A stretch of DNA of 64,000 nt from Mnemiopsis leidyi (Eukaryota; Ctenophora; Tentaculata; Lobata; Bolinopsidae), in the NCBI GenBank assembly GCA_000226015.1, contig JH154139.1, positions 272,786 through 336,785 on the forward strand. Reading direction: 5' to 3'. The notes beneath the pieces were generated by a model, which did not search any database, had not been told where the DNA came from, and was given only the letters and a program-made list of their open reading frames with translations. The translations under genes were made by a program, and so were the position numbers. Positions 1-13,757 of this stretch are shown here, piece after piece. Positions within the stretch are counted from its first letter, which is position 1, and every line of letters begins with the position of its first letter.

Positions 1-3000
1 AATGAAATTGGTAGCACTATAACTATAAGTGAATAGAAGCTTTTCTCATCGATCCTGTTAAAAGCTTAATATAAAATATTATCATTTTGACAAGTCTCTA
101 AGTGAGTTGAAAATAATAATCGAATTTTTTTCGAATCTTTTCCACAAAACATGTCTATAAGTCGTACTCCTTCGTCTCAGCATTCACTGTCAACTCTTTG
201 CCACTTTTGCTGACCAGAATCCAGTTATAGGGCGTCGAAACAAAGATACAAGTTCTTGCTTGAAATTGCTTCTGTACAGTAGTTAAGTAGTTATCATCTA
301 AACAACTTGGCTATTAAAAGCATCGCAGACATATAGTACTTCAAATTTTAAGATTATATAAGCTATATGTTATATAAGATATTATTTCGTGTTATGTATA
401 ATTATCTATTGCCTTCAGGACTAAAACCGAGCTTTAAATGTAATAATGTATGTATATATGCCTCACATACCAATTAAGAGTTACATAATACATTTGTTCT
501 AGATAATTGACTGCTCCGATTCGAAGTTCGAATACCCGTTGAGGTGCCTTTTGGAGTTTTTAATCAAGTTCAATTATAGGAATGATACAATATTACATGT
601 GCTCAAATTTTGATTGAATGTACAAGTTTTCATACTGAAATGTATGTGCTCATCGACTTACATATCCTACTTGTCTTAGTTTTTAATCTTGCCTCAACTA
701 GAACCTATATAAATATAATTTCAGCGGGCTTCGTGACATATGTTATCAGCTCTCCTAGGCCTAATTAAAGACCAAAGTTTCGATACTACTTTTAGTCATC
801 GCCAATCGGCCTATAGAACTCATTTATTCTTGAAGTCTACATAGATGCCAATTATTGGCATGCTTAAAAAATATTTTACTGTGCCCCCTTAAAAGCGGGT
901 GGCACTGTTTGTACCTCGGACAAAGAATCACAAGAAGTGAAAACGCATGCACGGTAACAACAGAGAAAAGTGCATGAAGTCCATTATTTTTAGCTTTTTA
1001 AAATATAGCCGCAGATTTACATAGGTGTTATCCGAACTTCTATTGTTGCTTTGGAGTCAAACTGCACTCAAATTCTAGCCGTCAGCCAGTGAATTTGTTC
1101 CGCTGCACTTCCCCGTCTTCAAGCATTTGTATCTTTTACGATGTGAACTTGAGCAACTTTTATCGTGAGTCACACGAACCTTACTATTTTACAACGACTT
1201 AATTAGTGTGCAACTTCAAAAGACAAACATCCTTCACGAATCAATTATCGTCTTGGCTTTAAATTGTTCACTTATTGTTTAAGTTCACTCATAAATAGTT
1301 GTGATTTTATCAATTTATCTCGATGAATAAAGCCATGCAGCTTTCATGCATACTTTGATCAAGTTCTAATATGCCTTTGAAAGAATTTAAATTGTTGTCC
1401 TCTGACCCTCTCAACATTTATGTCGCTCAATAACCCTGATAGACTATTTCCTTTCCTCTCTTTGTCCTAGTTATGAGCTTATGGAATGAATCCACAGGGC
1501 ATCATCCTGCCGTTCGGATAATTTCTATTCAAAAACTGTAGACCCGCAGTTATCAAGAAACCTCGGTTCTTTATTGATAGATGAATTAGGCACAAATAAG
1601 GTTCCTTGATGACTGCAGCAAGTCAAAAATTTTAAATAACAGATATCGATGAAATGATGATGTACGTTAAAAAATTATCTGAACACCAGTACAGTATAAT
1701 ATTAATAATGCTCATTAATTTTTCTAATCATCGGCCATGGAACTTATTTCATGTGTTTTGTCCTCCTACGTAAATGTCCATTTTTGCATCCGAAACGGAT
1801 AAAACATTTTCTGTTGGTTGTTGCTGTTCAAGGTTGGTTTTGATTCCTAAGAAACATAAGAAAACTATTTCTGCAGTTTCAATCTCTACATCATGTCAAA
1901 TAAATGAGGCTTTTGAACTACTGGTCTGCAAAGACTTCAAATCAATATTTATTGGTACTTTTCCCCATCTTATCAGAATAATCACACTGTAATATCCTAA
2001 ATATACCTTCCGAAAGCAGCTGCTAAAAGTACAAGCCACTAGATCTGGAGAGCTTGATCATCTGATCCAACTTCCTGTAACGGACAACTCACCATAGCTA
2101 GAATTGTAGGAAGTAATGAAAGCTCGAACACAATCACGCCACCCTGGCATTTCGTCGCCAAGGGCAACAAACAATGGCGGCTGACAATGCCAGTTTCCTG
2201 GCCGCCGTGCGGCTCGATTGCACTTCAAGGCTGTTTATTCGGAACTTGGGGGGAAGTTATTCTCAATCTATCAGCATCTATAACCGTGCGTGAGTGTGTT
2301 ATAATGCTATAACGTGCTGGCTTTCCCGACCAAGTAGGTGCGATACTGGGATATGTCGAGTTGCGTGGACTTCATTTGATTAAGTTTTACTTTCAGTAGC
2401 TCCATTTGCTCCGACATTTTGACGGTCTATATAATGTAATAAACATTTCCAGGGATATACATGTGCATTAAAGATAGCTTCAGAATTGTCGGCTATTGTT
2501 TTATTTCATGTATATCATTTTATCGCTCAATTCTAAAGTTCTAAACCTAATTCACGGTATAAACTTGTCATCGCCATCACCACATCTAAACAACGACATC
2601 GATGATTCGTCTTTTCTCTCTTAGTCAACTGTAATTTTTATCCCATAGTCTGCATGCAAATTACGTCCAATTTTTATTTCATAAGGTTGGTTATTCGACC
2701 ACTGGTTAATATTCATTCTACTACTCTAGCTAAGCCATTTAAAGAATGTTTGGCAGACGGTTATAAGGTCTGTTTACGGTTTAGCTCCGTATAAGTACTT
2801 TATAGCCAGCTGGATAACAAATCCCCGAACATTCGCCACTCCCGTTCGATCCCGAGCCAGGTCCCCGAGTCAGCTTGGTTATACACGTCCGACGAAGTTC
2901 AAATTTTCAACACATTTAGCCTATTTTGCTGATGTGTAAATCCCAATCTCGCTTAACGGGTATATGTATAGTGATTGTTCGGTTAGTTCGAGTTGCTATT

Positions 3001-6000
3001 GAACTCCGACTAAGGCAGTTTATAGTATAGAATAAGTTAGGGGGTCTTTGTACGCGTTCCTGAAGTGTAAATCCACTGAGTAAGTGACATTTAATCAGCA
3101 GTTCAGTCTCTTTAACAACTTTAGAGCATCGTTAATCCAATAATTTCCTTAATTAAAATCGCCAAGGATGCTCATAAATTAGCTTTGAGTTTGAGGGGCT
3201 TCCTGTAATCACTTTGCACTCCACAGATAATGCCAAGTTCAGCTTATGCAGGTCTGGCGCTCAAATAAGACAATGCTGATCTAGCCATAGTTTGACTACT
3301 TCGTTTGTATGTGCTAATCATCATCTTGTCTTGCGTACTGCCGACAGTGAAGATTTACACGGGCAAACCCGCTAGGTGTTTGGAGTTACCTTCAAGTTTT
3401 TCTTTTCGTCTTTCGAGAGAAACCCGAGCCTGAAAGGTACATCGATTAACTCGAGTGGTGTCCAAAACCATAAACGAATGATTCTAGAATCACTGGCCCA
3501 CCATGAATTTCGTAGGCCTTGGTTGAAAAAAAATTTGATACATGCACTCCTATTCAGATCTACAAAAATCACAGTTTCATTGACACCAGGCTTCTTGAGC
3601 TCGTTAATTTGGGATAAAACATGCAAAGCTCCAGCTCGATCCCTACTGAACAATAGTGTCTGACTCACAGCTGCAATTCATCGCTTTTAGCCTTATTTAA
3701 CACGTCATGACTGATACCGTACTTTATAGCAGATATGTTATATAGCCATTGACTAGCCCTGCAATCAATGTGTTAGCGTATATCAGCATGATAGTATGAT
3801 GGTCGAGATTTTAACAAAGCTTTATGACTTATATGACAGACTAGAAACCCCACCAACTGACCCCAGATACCTCAAATAAAACTAAATCCCGTCTTTTGTT
3901 GTACTCTTATGCTGGTGCTCGCCGGATTTCGGGCACTATATGTTTGACGTTACGAATATTTCATTACTTCAAGTATTCAACGTGCTTCCACCATGAGCAT
4001 GATCGCCAAACATCCTAATCCGGCTGCACTATAGGCATCCCCCATTATCTCACAGCTTGTACTCTTATGAATGTCATTAAGGCAATAAGGTTGTGCCTGC
4101 GTTATCACGTACCCGAGACATACGAGGACATACACCCGGACAAGGAGCCACTATTACAGCTCCACACTTTAAGTGTTACTTACAGTATCTAACACTTATG
4201 TGTAGTCCCAATCCTTGGCACTGAGCTTCGTGACGATAATAGCCGGCTTTATAGTTCCTTGATCACATTGTATGTCAATTAGCGCTCATCACACTTATAA
4301 ATCCTTGCCATAGTATAACATAACTCTGGCTGCTGCCTCAGAGCGGTTAAAGAGTATATGTTAACAAATTATGTACATTTTACTAACTGGCTTATAGAAT
4401 TAAAGTTGCTTATAATACTACATCAGCCGGCATATCTATGAATTTACAGTGTAACACATTGAAATTTTTATCTCCATTTCGGAACGCTGCACATGTTTGT
4501 TCATCGTTTTACAATCAGTGTTTATTACTTATATTAGAAAACTGCTTTAGTCCTTATGCTTATGTCGTACTGTATTATAACTTTACTTTTGAGAGAAGAG
4601 TGCCGCAAAGTTATCTTATAATCATATGCAAAATTCCTATTTATTTACTTTAACTATTATGAACTATTTCAGTATATAGCAAAGAGGTTCAGGCGGTTGC
4701 ATCTTAAATTTCAAAAAAATTGCATTTGTTTAAAGCCGTACGGAAATATTTTTCGAAAATTAGTCGCTAAAGATTTTTCAAAGGTTTTTGCTGTTGACCG
4801 ACGAGGCTTGCTTTACAACAGATTATAGAAATTTTATTGGGGCCATTGAGATGAAGATCCGGTCCAATTTGCAAGTTTAAATTATTTTCTATCTACTGCA
4901 ATATGGATATCTTCAGTTAACTTTTATTTTTGTCATGATAATTTTTAGTAATTTTTATTAAATTCAGCAGCGCTGCTGGCGCGTTACAGACGTTTTATCA
5001 GACAATCACAAAGCAGTCCTGCCCTACAGCCTAGTACTAGAAGTATGAGTGGCCACCCTGCAGCGTATTTCAACGGTATATATAGTCATGAGATGAACAC
5101 GTGTACCAACTTCTACATGTGTTACAGAAAGTTGTATGACGTCTTGTGGACCAAACCTTTATTAATCACAAGATTACCCCAAATTGGAACCTATTTGAGG
5201 TGACATCTCATCGACGTGATTGCCTTAACCATCACCTTCATTGTGCCAATTTTAATATACTTACACATACTACAAAAGGGGCTGAATGAAATATGCCGTA
5301 AGAAATGTTCAAATCATGGCCGTCACTCCCATACCCTCCGATGAATACATGCAGTAGTCGAGGAGCCTGATCCATTGTGCCACTGAGGAAGCGTTCCGAG
5401 TGCCATTTACCGGTCTCACCGGGTCTGTGTAATTAAGGGTCATGACCTCTAGGTGCATCGTGTATCGCCCCCTTGTCTGTTATGAAATTCTAGCCATTCG
5501 TCTCCCCCTTCCTTTGTGACAGTATTTTTCCTGCTCTCTCGCTCTCTTGCAGGGCAAGCTAAGAACCCGCTTTCGTTATCGTCACACTCCAACAGGTAAC
5601 TAATCTGCCTTTCCACTGACGTACCCAAGATCCCTTAACAATTGTTATTGGTATTTGATATCCGGCCCCTTCCTCTTGGGCCGATGCATGTAATGGTACT
5701 AGTATGTTATCAGAATGTTGCAGGTGTTATTACAGCGTGATTTATCCATTTTAGTGAGCAGCTTTGTGTCTGGCTGAAAACTAATACAGTTGAATTACAT
5801 AAGACTGTTTTTGATTCTCAGCTTGCTTTTCTATTTTTCTATGCTAAGATTTTTTTTGAATCACTTCCTCCTTGTTGGTTTTGCAAAAACTCTGTTAAGT
5901 TTTTCGGACCATCCAGAACCTTCCAAGATGTTTTTACAGTCATACTATACATGTAGGCAATCAAACTGGGAGTTCCTTATTTCCTTAACTTCCTTGATTC

Positions 6001-7326
6001 TATAAGGAGTGTTTCATTCTCAGAATTGTATTTAAAACTAAATGACTAAACTCTTTTACCATTTAACTCTTTAATCGCTCAGTTCTTGAGGATAACTGAG
6101 CACACAAAATGAGTTTAGACCAATTTTGGCTCCATCGGAATCATATAAATCTCTGCAATATGAAATTATATGAGGTTTATAGAGTCGATTGGTTTAGGCT
6201 CTGAGCATATTGGAAGTAGTTATCAAGTTGAAGTGGGCAGTTATTAAACTACTCGAATATTGCTATAATATTGTGGCTAAATACCATTTAACTGCTAGGT
6301 TACTTATAGCAATATCCATCATATAGGTCGCATGTGGTACGTAGGTTAGAGACCAATCCAGGATTACTAAGATTATTATTAAAATGTCTACCAATTTTCT
6401 GGTGGGTTTCTGCCGGTAAATTACGGGTAGTCTCCTTTGCATGAGTTCGCCCTGATAACCCGGACAAAGCCAATTGCCAATGAAAGTTAGAGTATAAGGT
6501 TATAAGTATATGAAGAGTATGAGGTTGTTATCATAAGGTTATTGTCATGAAATCTCATTCATAGGATCCATCTGCCACATTTATTTATAAGTATCTTATT
6601 ATGCTTATAGTAAAGTTATGCTTATAGTTATGCTTATGGTCATATTTCATAACCACTCTATTTCGTCAGACAAAATATAATTCATATGATAGTTATGGTA
6701 TGCCATTTCACCTTCATCAATACTGATCCAATCTATATTGAAACTTTATGCACCAACTCAGAATTTTTATGGCGCTATAGTACACCATCCAACATTCTCA
6801 AGGCATGTTTGTTTTAAATTTAGGTGCCGTTTCCGGCACCCCATGTCAATTAACAAAAATAACACATTTTCCTTTACACCCCCTCAACCACCTGCCACAT
6901 GTCCACACGTTTCATCTAATTATTCATGACTCAATTAACGGCGAAAAAGTATATTTCTGGCTACCAGAACGGCCTTGCCCGCCGGCAATTTTATTTATTC
7001 GTGACATACAGCGTGGTTATAGTACAGTTCTAACCATGCAATACCACAAATACGTTGCAGATTAATTATTGTCGATTTTCTCGTTATACAGATTAATTGA
7101 GTGTATCTTGTCTACACTACAGTCTGCTTACTGTGGTACTGTGCGGTGTTTCCAAGTTGTTTTTTTTATTTCTCACGATCCTCTGAATTCTGAGTTGTCT
7201 TGGGAAAGTACAACTCAGTTGCTTCGAAATCAGATAGAGAAAATTCGTTACGTTTAACTTGTTAGCGAGCAAACCAATCTCTCTCGGGTCTTGTTGAAAG
7301 TCAATGTCAATGCTTTTTGGGACATT
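1..7326. other. Stretch without recognisable gene
   Basis: AT-rich sequence with only short open frames (100 codons or fewer), none of which shows a domain, signal peptide or matching splice sites that I could recognise. The region 6470-6660 has irregular TTATGCTTATAG-like repetition. A tRNA-like element near 2.8 kb is listed separately. Regulatory sequence for the transporter downstream may lie at the right end, but nothing in the sequence marks it. Confidence 0.5.
2797..2875 (+). repeat. tRNA-like SINE head (candidate)
   Basis: A close match to a pol III box A (TAGCCAGCTGG, 2803-2813) is followed 31 bases later by a close match to box B (GTTCGATCCCG, 2844-2854). This is the spacing of an internal tRNA promoter. 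I cannot fold the flanks into a full acceptor stem, so a tRNA-derived SINE head or a tRNA pseudogene is likelier than a working tRNA gene. Confidence 0.4.
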
Positions 7327-10300
7327 ATGGGCCTTGCGGAGGATTTGATTGGAACTCAACTAAACGATCTCGAAACTCTTGAGAGGATGGAGAGTGAGAT
7401 TGTGAGTATATTTTGAAATTTTAGCTGCGTTATATGCATGTGGCATGACTATGGCATCATTTTTGTGTGGCGATAGTCGATACGCGTCTATAATCACAGA
7501 TGATTCTCCTTCAAGATTGTTTGTGCAATTGACGTTATTATACTTATAGATGGAGATACGAGAGTCACTCAGAACGTTTCTAAACCCAGAACACCAATTT
7601 CTGCATCGACAAAGACTATAACGGTCCGAAGTTTTTGTCGACACAGAAATTGGATGTATTTGACACATTTGAACAGTTGATAATGGACGAATCCGTTTCT
7701 TTAGGAGAAAAGCAAAGAGAAGAACGCTAGTTCCCGCAAAAAATCAACATTTCCAGAGAAACAAATTTTAAAGATTGATGAAATTCTTAGCAGATCTGGA
7801 GGATTCGCTCGCTATCAGGTTAGAATTAGAAATCGCTTAGGTTAAATGTTTTTTAAAAATTTTGAAGGCGGTCAAGATTTATTTTCGAACTTAAAGAATG
7901 TGTATTGTTTAGTTGAATCACTGTATTTAGTTGGCACTATTTACTCCATCAGTAACCAGTAACATAGTAAAACAGGAAATTCCGATAAAAAGGTGGTCGA
8001 CTCCTTAACGATAGTTCGATAGCTATGTTGCGGTACAACTAAACTTGAGAAAATAAAAGAAAAAAAAGAAAAAAGAAATCGTAATAAAAACCCCTCCATA
8101 ACTACAGATATTCCTGGTTCTATGTTTGGGTCTGGGTGGTGCACTGTATGTGTCAGTACAAAACCTGTCCATGACATTCGTTGAGTCCCCTGCCCCCTGG
8201 AGGTGTAAGTCTTGCAAATGTTTGAAGAAGACGGAACTTAACGGAGCGGAAACTTCCTGTGATAACACATCGGGCTCAACTTCATTCAACATGGTGCACT
8301 ACGATCTGTCCACTCTGTGTAGGTCGAACTTGAGTGCTGGTGATTTTGAATGGATCAACAGAAACCACACAGCTTTGTCTGATTATAACCAGGTTTGCTA
8401 TCGTTATAGTGACACGAAGTTGCAACATTTTGGTTAATCCTGATCTTCTTCATTTTTCATCATAAATTTCATAAAACGAAAATAGAATTAAGTTTAAGAA
8501 GTTTAAGAAAAGAATTAAGTTTAAGAAAATAGAATTAGCATTGTTGCATTTATTTGAAGTTTGAACTATACTTTTTGCTTTATACTATAAAACCACCCAT
8601 TTTCCAGGCATGTGGCAGCCAGACGATCATTACAAACATACTTTACTTCTGTCCTGGAGTCATGATTGGAGGCCTCATATTCGGAATGATGGGCTGGTCT
8701 ACCGGCCGGAAGACCCCCTTCTTGTCTGCCCTCCTTACCTCCATGGTAGCTTCAGTTATCTGTGCAGCGTCTGAGGAATACATCATCTTCGTTATACTCC
8801 GGATCCTTTTAGGTAAGATGGTTTTATTCTGATTCTCTGGATTCTACATTGACACTCAAGTTAACATTACCTTCAGTCGGACACTTATACTACTACTACT
8901 ACTACTAGAATTACCTTGTCAGTGATAACATTCTTATAGATTGCTGTAAGCATGAAGTCGGCAATTATATCGATAAACCAAAATTTTACTAAAAGTATTA
9001 AGTGGAAATAGAAAACATATTTTACTACAGGGTCCAGCATGGCTGGATACGAGTTGCTTTACTTCTGTTGGATAGTGGAGCTTGTCTCCCGCAAGTGGAG
9101 ACCTCTAGCAGTCGGTATTCAGGGAATCTTCGGTACTGCTGGTCTTGTCATTGTCTTTTACATCAACGAGACGTTAGTAAATTTGTTGTATTCTCACAAG
9201 TCTAAGACAAAAGTAAGAATAAAAGTTCTTTCCTCGGTTGTATTTGGACAGTTTTCCTTAAAAGCGGAAAGTGTGAATGAACCGATAAATTTTTCAGCTG
9301 GGATTTCTGGAGGTACAAGATGGTGAGTGTTGGGATGGTTTCCCTTGTCTTCATCTTTGTCTACGCGGCTGTCCCAGAGTCCCCTTACTGGTTAGTTTTG
9401 ATCGCGGTCAAAGAACTTGCAGGCAGGAGTCGGAAAGTTTTTCCATCATGTAGCTCATTAATTGAACGCCAAATACGTCCTATCTGATTGAAATAGTAAC
9501 CGACTCCTCCCTACAAATTCTGACGACCATTAATATTATATCAAATTATCTTCTAGGCATCTCGAAATTTTCTTCTTTGGTGTTCAAAAAGAATATATAT
9601 TGTTGAATATTGGCTATAAGAAGATCCTCTACTCAGGTTGCTAGCAAAGGGGCAGGACGATGTTGCGACCATGGTTCTGAAGAGAATAGCAATTTTAAAC
9701 GGCCGAACTTACCCGGACGCTCAAGCAGCGATACCCATCATCAAGACACGAGAGAGGGTCATGTCCTTCTTCCGACCAAAGTACAAGCGTGTTGGAGCTC
9801 TGCTCTGTTTGAATTGGGTCCTGGTGGGCATGGCCTACTTCCACGTGTTCCTAACCATCGACAGCTACGGAACTTACGGTGGAGACGGGCCCAGCTACGC
9901 AGATTTGAAAAACTTAAACTTCATCGTGGCTCTAGGAGCAGAAGTGCCGGCAGCTCTGATTGGAGTAGCCGTCCTGACCTCCCTTCTCGGGAGGAAGTTC
10001 TCGTACATCCTCAATCTGGTGATCTACGCAGTGTGTGCTGCAGTTTCGCTCCTTCAGTACGAGGTGGTCGGGGACTGGGATGTCAGGAGGGGGGCTGTGC
10101 TGATCGGAGCTAAAATGAGTATCACCGCTGCTAAGATGATCCTGGCACTGTGGACTGCGGAGCACTCTCCCACTACGATAAGAACTCTGATGTTCGGTCT
10201 CGGATTAGGATCTTGCTCTTTCGGTGTGGTTCTAGCTTCGTCTCTCGTCTTCTTTGATGCTTCACCCCTGGTTTCTGTTATAATTATGCTTGTTCTGGCC

Positions 10301-10462
10301 GTGATATGTATCGGGGCTTCCACTCAGATATATGATACGAAAAACTGGAATCTACCTGATCATCTATTTGATGTGTACAAAAACATGAACATCAACAATG
10401 CTGACGCTGTATACTCAGATCTTCAGTCTGAGGTCCAGACAGCTACTGTTACCGTTCTTTAA
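7327..10462 (+). CDS. SLC22-family organic ion/carnitine-type transporter
   Basis: Seven exons fit in frame: 7327-7401, 7705-7818, 8108-8392, 8608-8812, 9031-9172, 9298-9390 and 9637-10462, giving about 579 residues, normal for SLC22. Family marks are the N-terminal GGFARYQ block before helix 1, a long extracellular loop with many cysteines and N-glycosylation sequons, the GRKTPF turn after helix 2, RILLG..MAGYE, and ESPYWLLAKGQ. These are plasma-membrane major-facilitator carriers for organic cations, anions or carnitine; the substrate cannot be read from sequence. The usual acidic residue in the helix 2-3 loop (DRFGRK in the family) is replaced by W-S-T-G-R-K. The last exon holds roughly helices 7-12 unbroken. 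The first exon is the least certain: it has an ATG, a good GTGAGT donor and the right phase. Reading continues upstream of 7705 in another frame (see findings). Confidence 0.88.
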
Positions 10463-10648
10463 GGACGTGGATTAAGGTAGCACTAGCAGTGCCTTCTAAG
10501 TATGTAAGTAAGAATCTGGTATTTCTAAACTGGGTTGAATAAGAAGCTTATATGAACGATTATGATTCCTAGTTATACTTGCAAGCTTTTACATACTTCA
10601 ATATTGCATCTTTTTGAATATTGAGGAATTCCTTACATCCAGTTTCGG

Positions 10649-10793
10649 AATAAAGACTTATCATAACTATGCTATCATGTACATGGTATTTATGTAAGAA
10701 TGCATAAACGGGCTATGACCGACGCGGGTAAATTTTTTGTTTCACAGAGTTTGACAAATTGAGAAAGTTGGAAATTGCTTTTCAATGAATAAA
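10649..10793 (+). terminator. Poly(A) signals of the SLC22 gene
   Basis: AATAAA occurs at 10649-10654 and again at 10788-10793, 190 and 330 bases after the stop codon. Either could direct 3' end formation of the transporter mRNA. Confidence 0.4.
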
Positions 10794-11911
10794 GTATCGT
10801 ATATATATGTAAAATAAATGTTTATAATTACCATGAATCATGCTGTTTTGTGATATTCTTAATTGCCATAGAGATCAAAAATCGAATAATTTATCACTAA
10901 GAAGTGTGCCGTCAGTATTTCCCAGTTTAAGTGACTTAAAAGTTGAAACATATAAAAAAATTCATGAACTCGCTCTATCGCACCTTGCAACATGTGCATA
11001 ACTTGAAACAAATGCATTTGATGAAGGAGCAGATCGGTTTATGAGTTCGCTCAAGCACTTATTCATCAATTTAAAGCTTTGATGTTGTACTTTCGTCTCA
11101 ATTTGATAGGCTTGGGCTTCGGCCGCAATGTTTGCTGTAGACGCGGCGTTGCTTGCATATAACAAAGCTCAATTTATGCAACAAATTAAGAAATTATTGT
11201 TCAAACAATTACCTCAAATTGCACTGCACATTACATGGCAGTGTACTAGATTTAGAAGTCGCAGATGATTTCAAATTTAAATATATTTTCTGGCCATAAA
11301 AAGAGATTGCATGCACTACCGCAAGAGTTTGCTAAACTTTTTGACGTGCAATCCTCCTCAAGACGGCTGTCGATATTTTGATATTATGCTCAAATATTTC
11401 GTTAGACGCCGATGTCTTCTTGAACTTTTTTCTGTTTGACAATTTCGTCTCAGTTTAAAATATTTTTAGATTAGTAGATTACGCTTATAAAACTCCTGCC
11501 GTGAAATATCTAAGTTTACAAGCAAAATCATGATTCTTTCTCGAGCATCAAAAGAAGTAAGTTTGAATTTATTCAGTACTTTATAGGTCCGATAGGACTG
11601 TAGATTTTCCACAAATAAACATCTGTCACCCACGAACAACACATTAATGATTATCTCATCATCTCACTAATACTCCTAATTGCATGTAGAAAAATGAAGA
11701 AAGGGACCACTCACCAAGCGACTTATAAAAACGTTGCGGGAGTTACCTCCGCTACCCTTATGCGACCATCCACCGCACCATATAATCTCACAAATGTAAT
11801 GACACATTCATTTCAACCCCACATTAAATTTGACGTGTCATTTAAACCTACCCATCATCATAACTAAGGCGCTCCGAAGTAGCTAAAATGTTCAAATTTG
11901 TGGAATTTCAG
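10794..11911. other. Spacer between SLC22 and TEX26-like genes
   Basis: No supported gene. A minus-strand frame at 10962-11165 has an alanine- and glutamine-rich, coding-like composition but no ATG and no partner exon. On the plus strand ATG at 11530 runs nine codons to a GTAAGT donor (11556), phase 0, and could be a 5' exon of the TEX26-like gene. Confidence 0.4.
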
Positions 11912-13344
11912 ATGAAAATGGAAAATTCGACATCGTACGGGTCGGAGTTTTCGGAGAAAGATTTTAGCAAGCCAGAGCCAATCTACTCAGGTATTTGCAG
12001 CCACAGACACCAGGGTTACTCACATAAAAACGTCCTGTAAATCGCTCTTGGTCTGATCTCAGCATTTTCACTTTGGTTGTCATGATCGATCGAAAAAGAC
12101 CTTTATAGGTGCTGAGTTCTAACTATACTTATATAATAACTCGACGAAATGTAGAACGAGCTGCTGGCAAACAATGCGACCCTAACTTGTCATCGCATTG
12201 CAGCGACTAACAGCGGATATAGAAGGAACAATCCACATCCAAGCAGAGAGTTCTTGGAGTGGAAGATTCCACGCGGAGGAGCCAGAGAGGAGCAAATAGT
12301 GCTGGACGAGGATAAACTGAAAGAAGTTTTCAAGAAGCAGCTCACATCTTCGTACCAAGTATATTGAGTTAGGATAAGACATAATAATAATGATATAGTT
12401 CTTAGACTATAAGAGTAAAATAATCTTTGTTTGAATGAGTTGATGATCAATTGCTGCGATTGAATTTAAGCTTTGTTCAGCAAGATTACGTTGGAACTCA
12501 ACCTGAGGAAGCTCCTGAAATAGAAAAAAGAATGGCAGCCCTGAGGACAGACTCCACCAAGAACTACTACAAAGATACCAGTATGAGACACTCGTACAAC
12601 GAGCCTAAAGTCGACGAACATCTTCAGGGAAACACAACCCGTTACGGCTGTAACAGTAAAAAACATCAGGTAAACATCTGATAGTCCCTGGATAGGTTCC
12701 CTGGCAACCAAAATGTATTGTTTAGTTCGTGGTCACGTGTCATTTCGCTTGCTCACGTCATGCTTGTCCGTAAGTGATTGCAGTGTCAAATCTTTGTGCA
12801 AAATTTAAATCTTTTACTTGAAAAGTTATACGTGATTTAATGCATGGATTTTATAATTATTTGACGAAGACAAAAGTCTAAGAGCTAGACCACAATTTTA
12901 TATTAGATATTTAAGACAAGGTCGCTATATCATTCCCAATGCTCAGAATAGCAGTATCTTATATCTAATTCTGCGAATTCTAACAATCAAAGCGTGTCAT
13001 TATAATTAAGTACTCCATGTAGTATGAACTAAACTCCTCGACAAAAACAACAGCACACAAATTGTTACATTAGCTGCTGAGTACTTGAGTAGTTCGTCAA
13101 ACTCAACAGCTTATCAATAGATAGATATATCGTTGACGAGATTATATCCGTCTACCGTTCTAATGAAACGATTCAGCTTTGAGCTGGCAGAGTCGGGTTT
13201 AACAGCGACAAGTATGTCGCAGTTCTTAAAACTCCCCCACTGTTTCAGAGCGCTGTAGGGATAGTTCCCACGGTACAAAGCAGTCCTCAGTCGCTCACGG
13301 TATCTTCCAACACATCCTACACTACTCAGTTTGGAGCAGTATAA
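11912..13344 (+). CDS. TEX26: TEX26-like protein
   Basis: Four exons join in frame: 11912-11990, 12204-12358, 12481-12669 and 13249-13344, about 172 residues if translation begins at the ATG directly after the 11911 acceptor. The order of motifs resembles testis-expressed protein 26: a Y-G-S-E-F-S-E-K-D-F block, then NNPHPSREFLEWKIPRG, a Y-V-G-T-Q block, the R-Y-G-C-N-S motif, and a C-terminal T-S-Y-T-T-Q-F. The assignment rests on my memory of the human protein, which is longer (about 290 residues); the N-terminal part is missing here, either lost or in an unseen exon. The protein is hydrophilic, has no membrane segment, and its short YxxxF-like repeats recall microtubule-associated ciliary and sperm proteins. 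That role is inference. Confidence 0.65.
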
Positions 13345-13757
13345 TCTAAAGTCTTCAGACCAAAGATTTTAGCGGCAAGAACCGAATTCTGAATTCGTCT
13401 TACCTCTGTCGATCAATGTATCAAGTGCACGGGATTGGAATTCCTAGTATAATTTGTTGTTTGCAGACTAAATGCTAATACTAACAGCATTATTACTCAT
13501 AAGTTTCGCGTTATACATTTTAAATTTTCGGTACTTCTCAGAGAATTAGCTGTTTATTGGTTGTTGGAATAAGAACCCCATTTAAATCTTCAAGAATTTT
13601 ATAATCCATCAATATATTGATTTAAAAAGAATACTGTCAAAGCATCAATCAAAAACATCGCGGTATCTTCATTAAATTTTACAAACTTCGTTTATTCTGC
13701 AGAGCTTGTAACTTGTCAGTATTGGTTATTGTATTTACTTATTTATCAGTTCACAGT

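Noticed and set aside
3390-3600. Possible transposase fragment
   Set aside because: No catalytic motif or terminal repeats could be found; composition alone is not enough.
3372-3668. Overlapping frames of 98 and 95 codons on both strands
   Set aside because: They mirror each other over the same bases, show no family motif or splice sites, and one is expected to be open because the other lacks the matching triplets by chance.
9610-10323. Long frames in other registers and on the minus strand
   Set aside because: They are shadows of the last SLC22 exon, whose own frame matches the transporter family.
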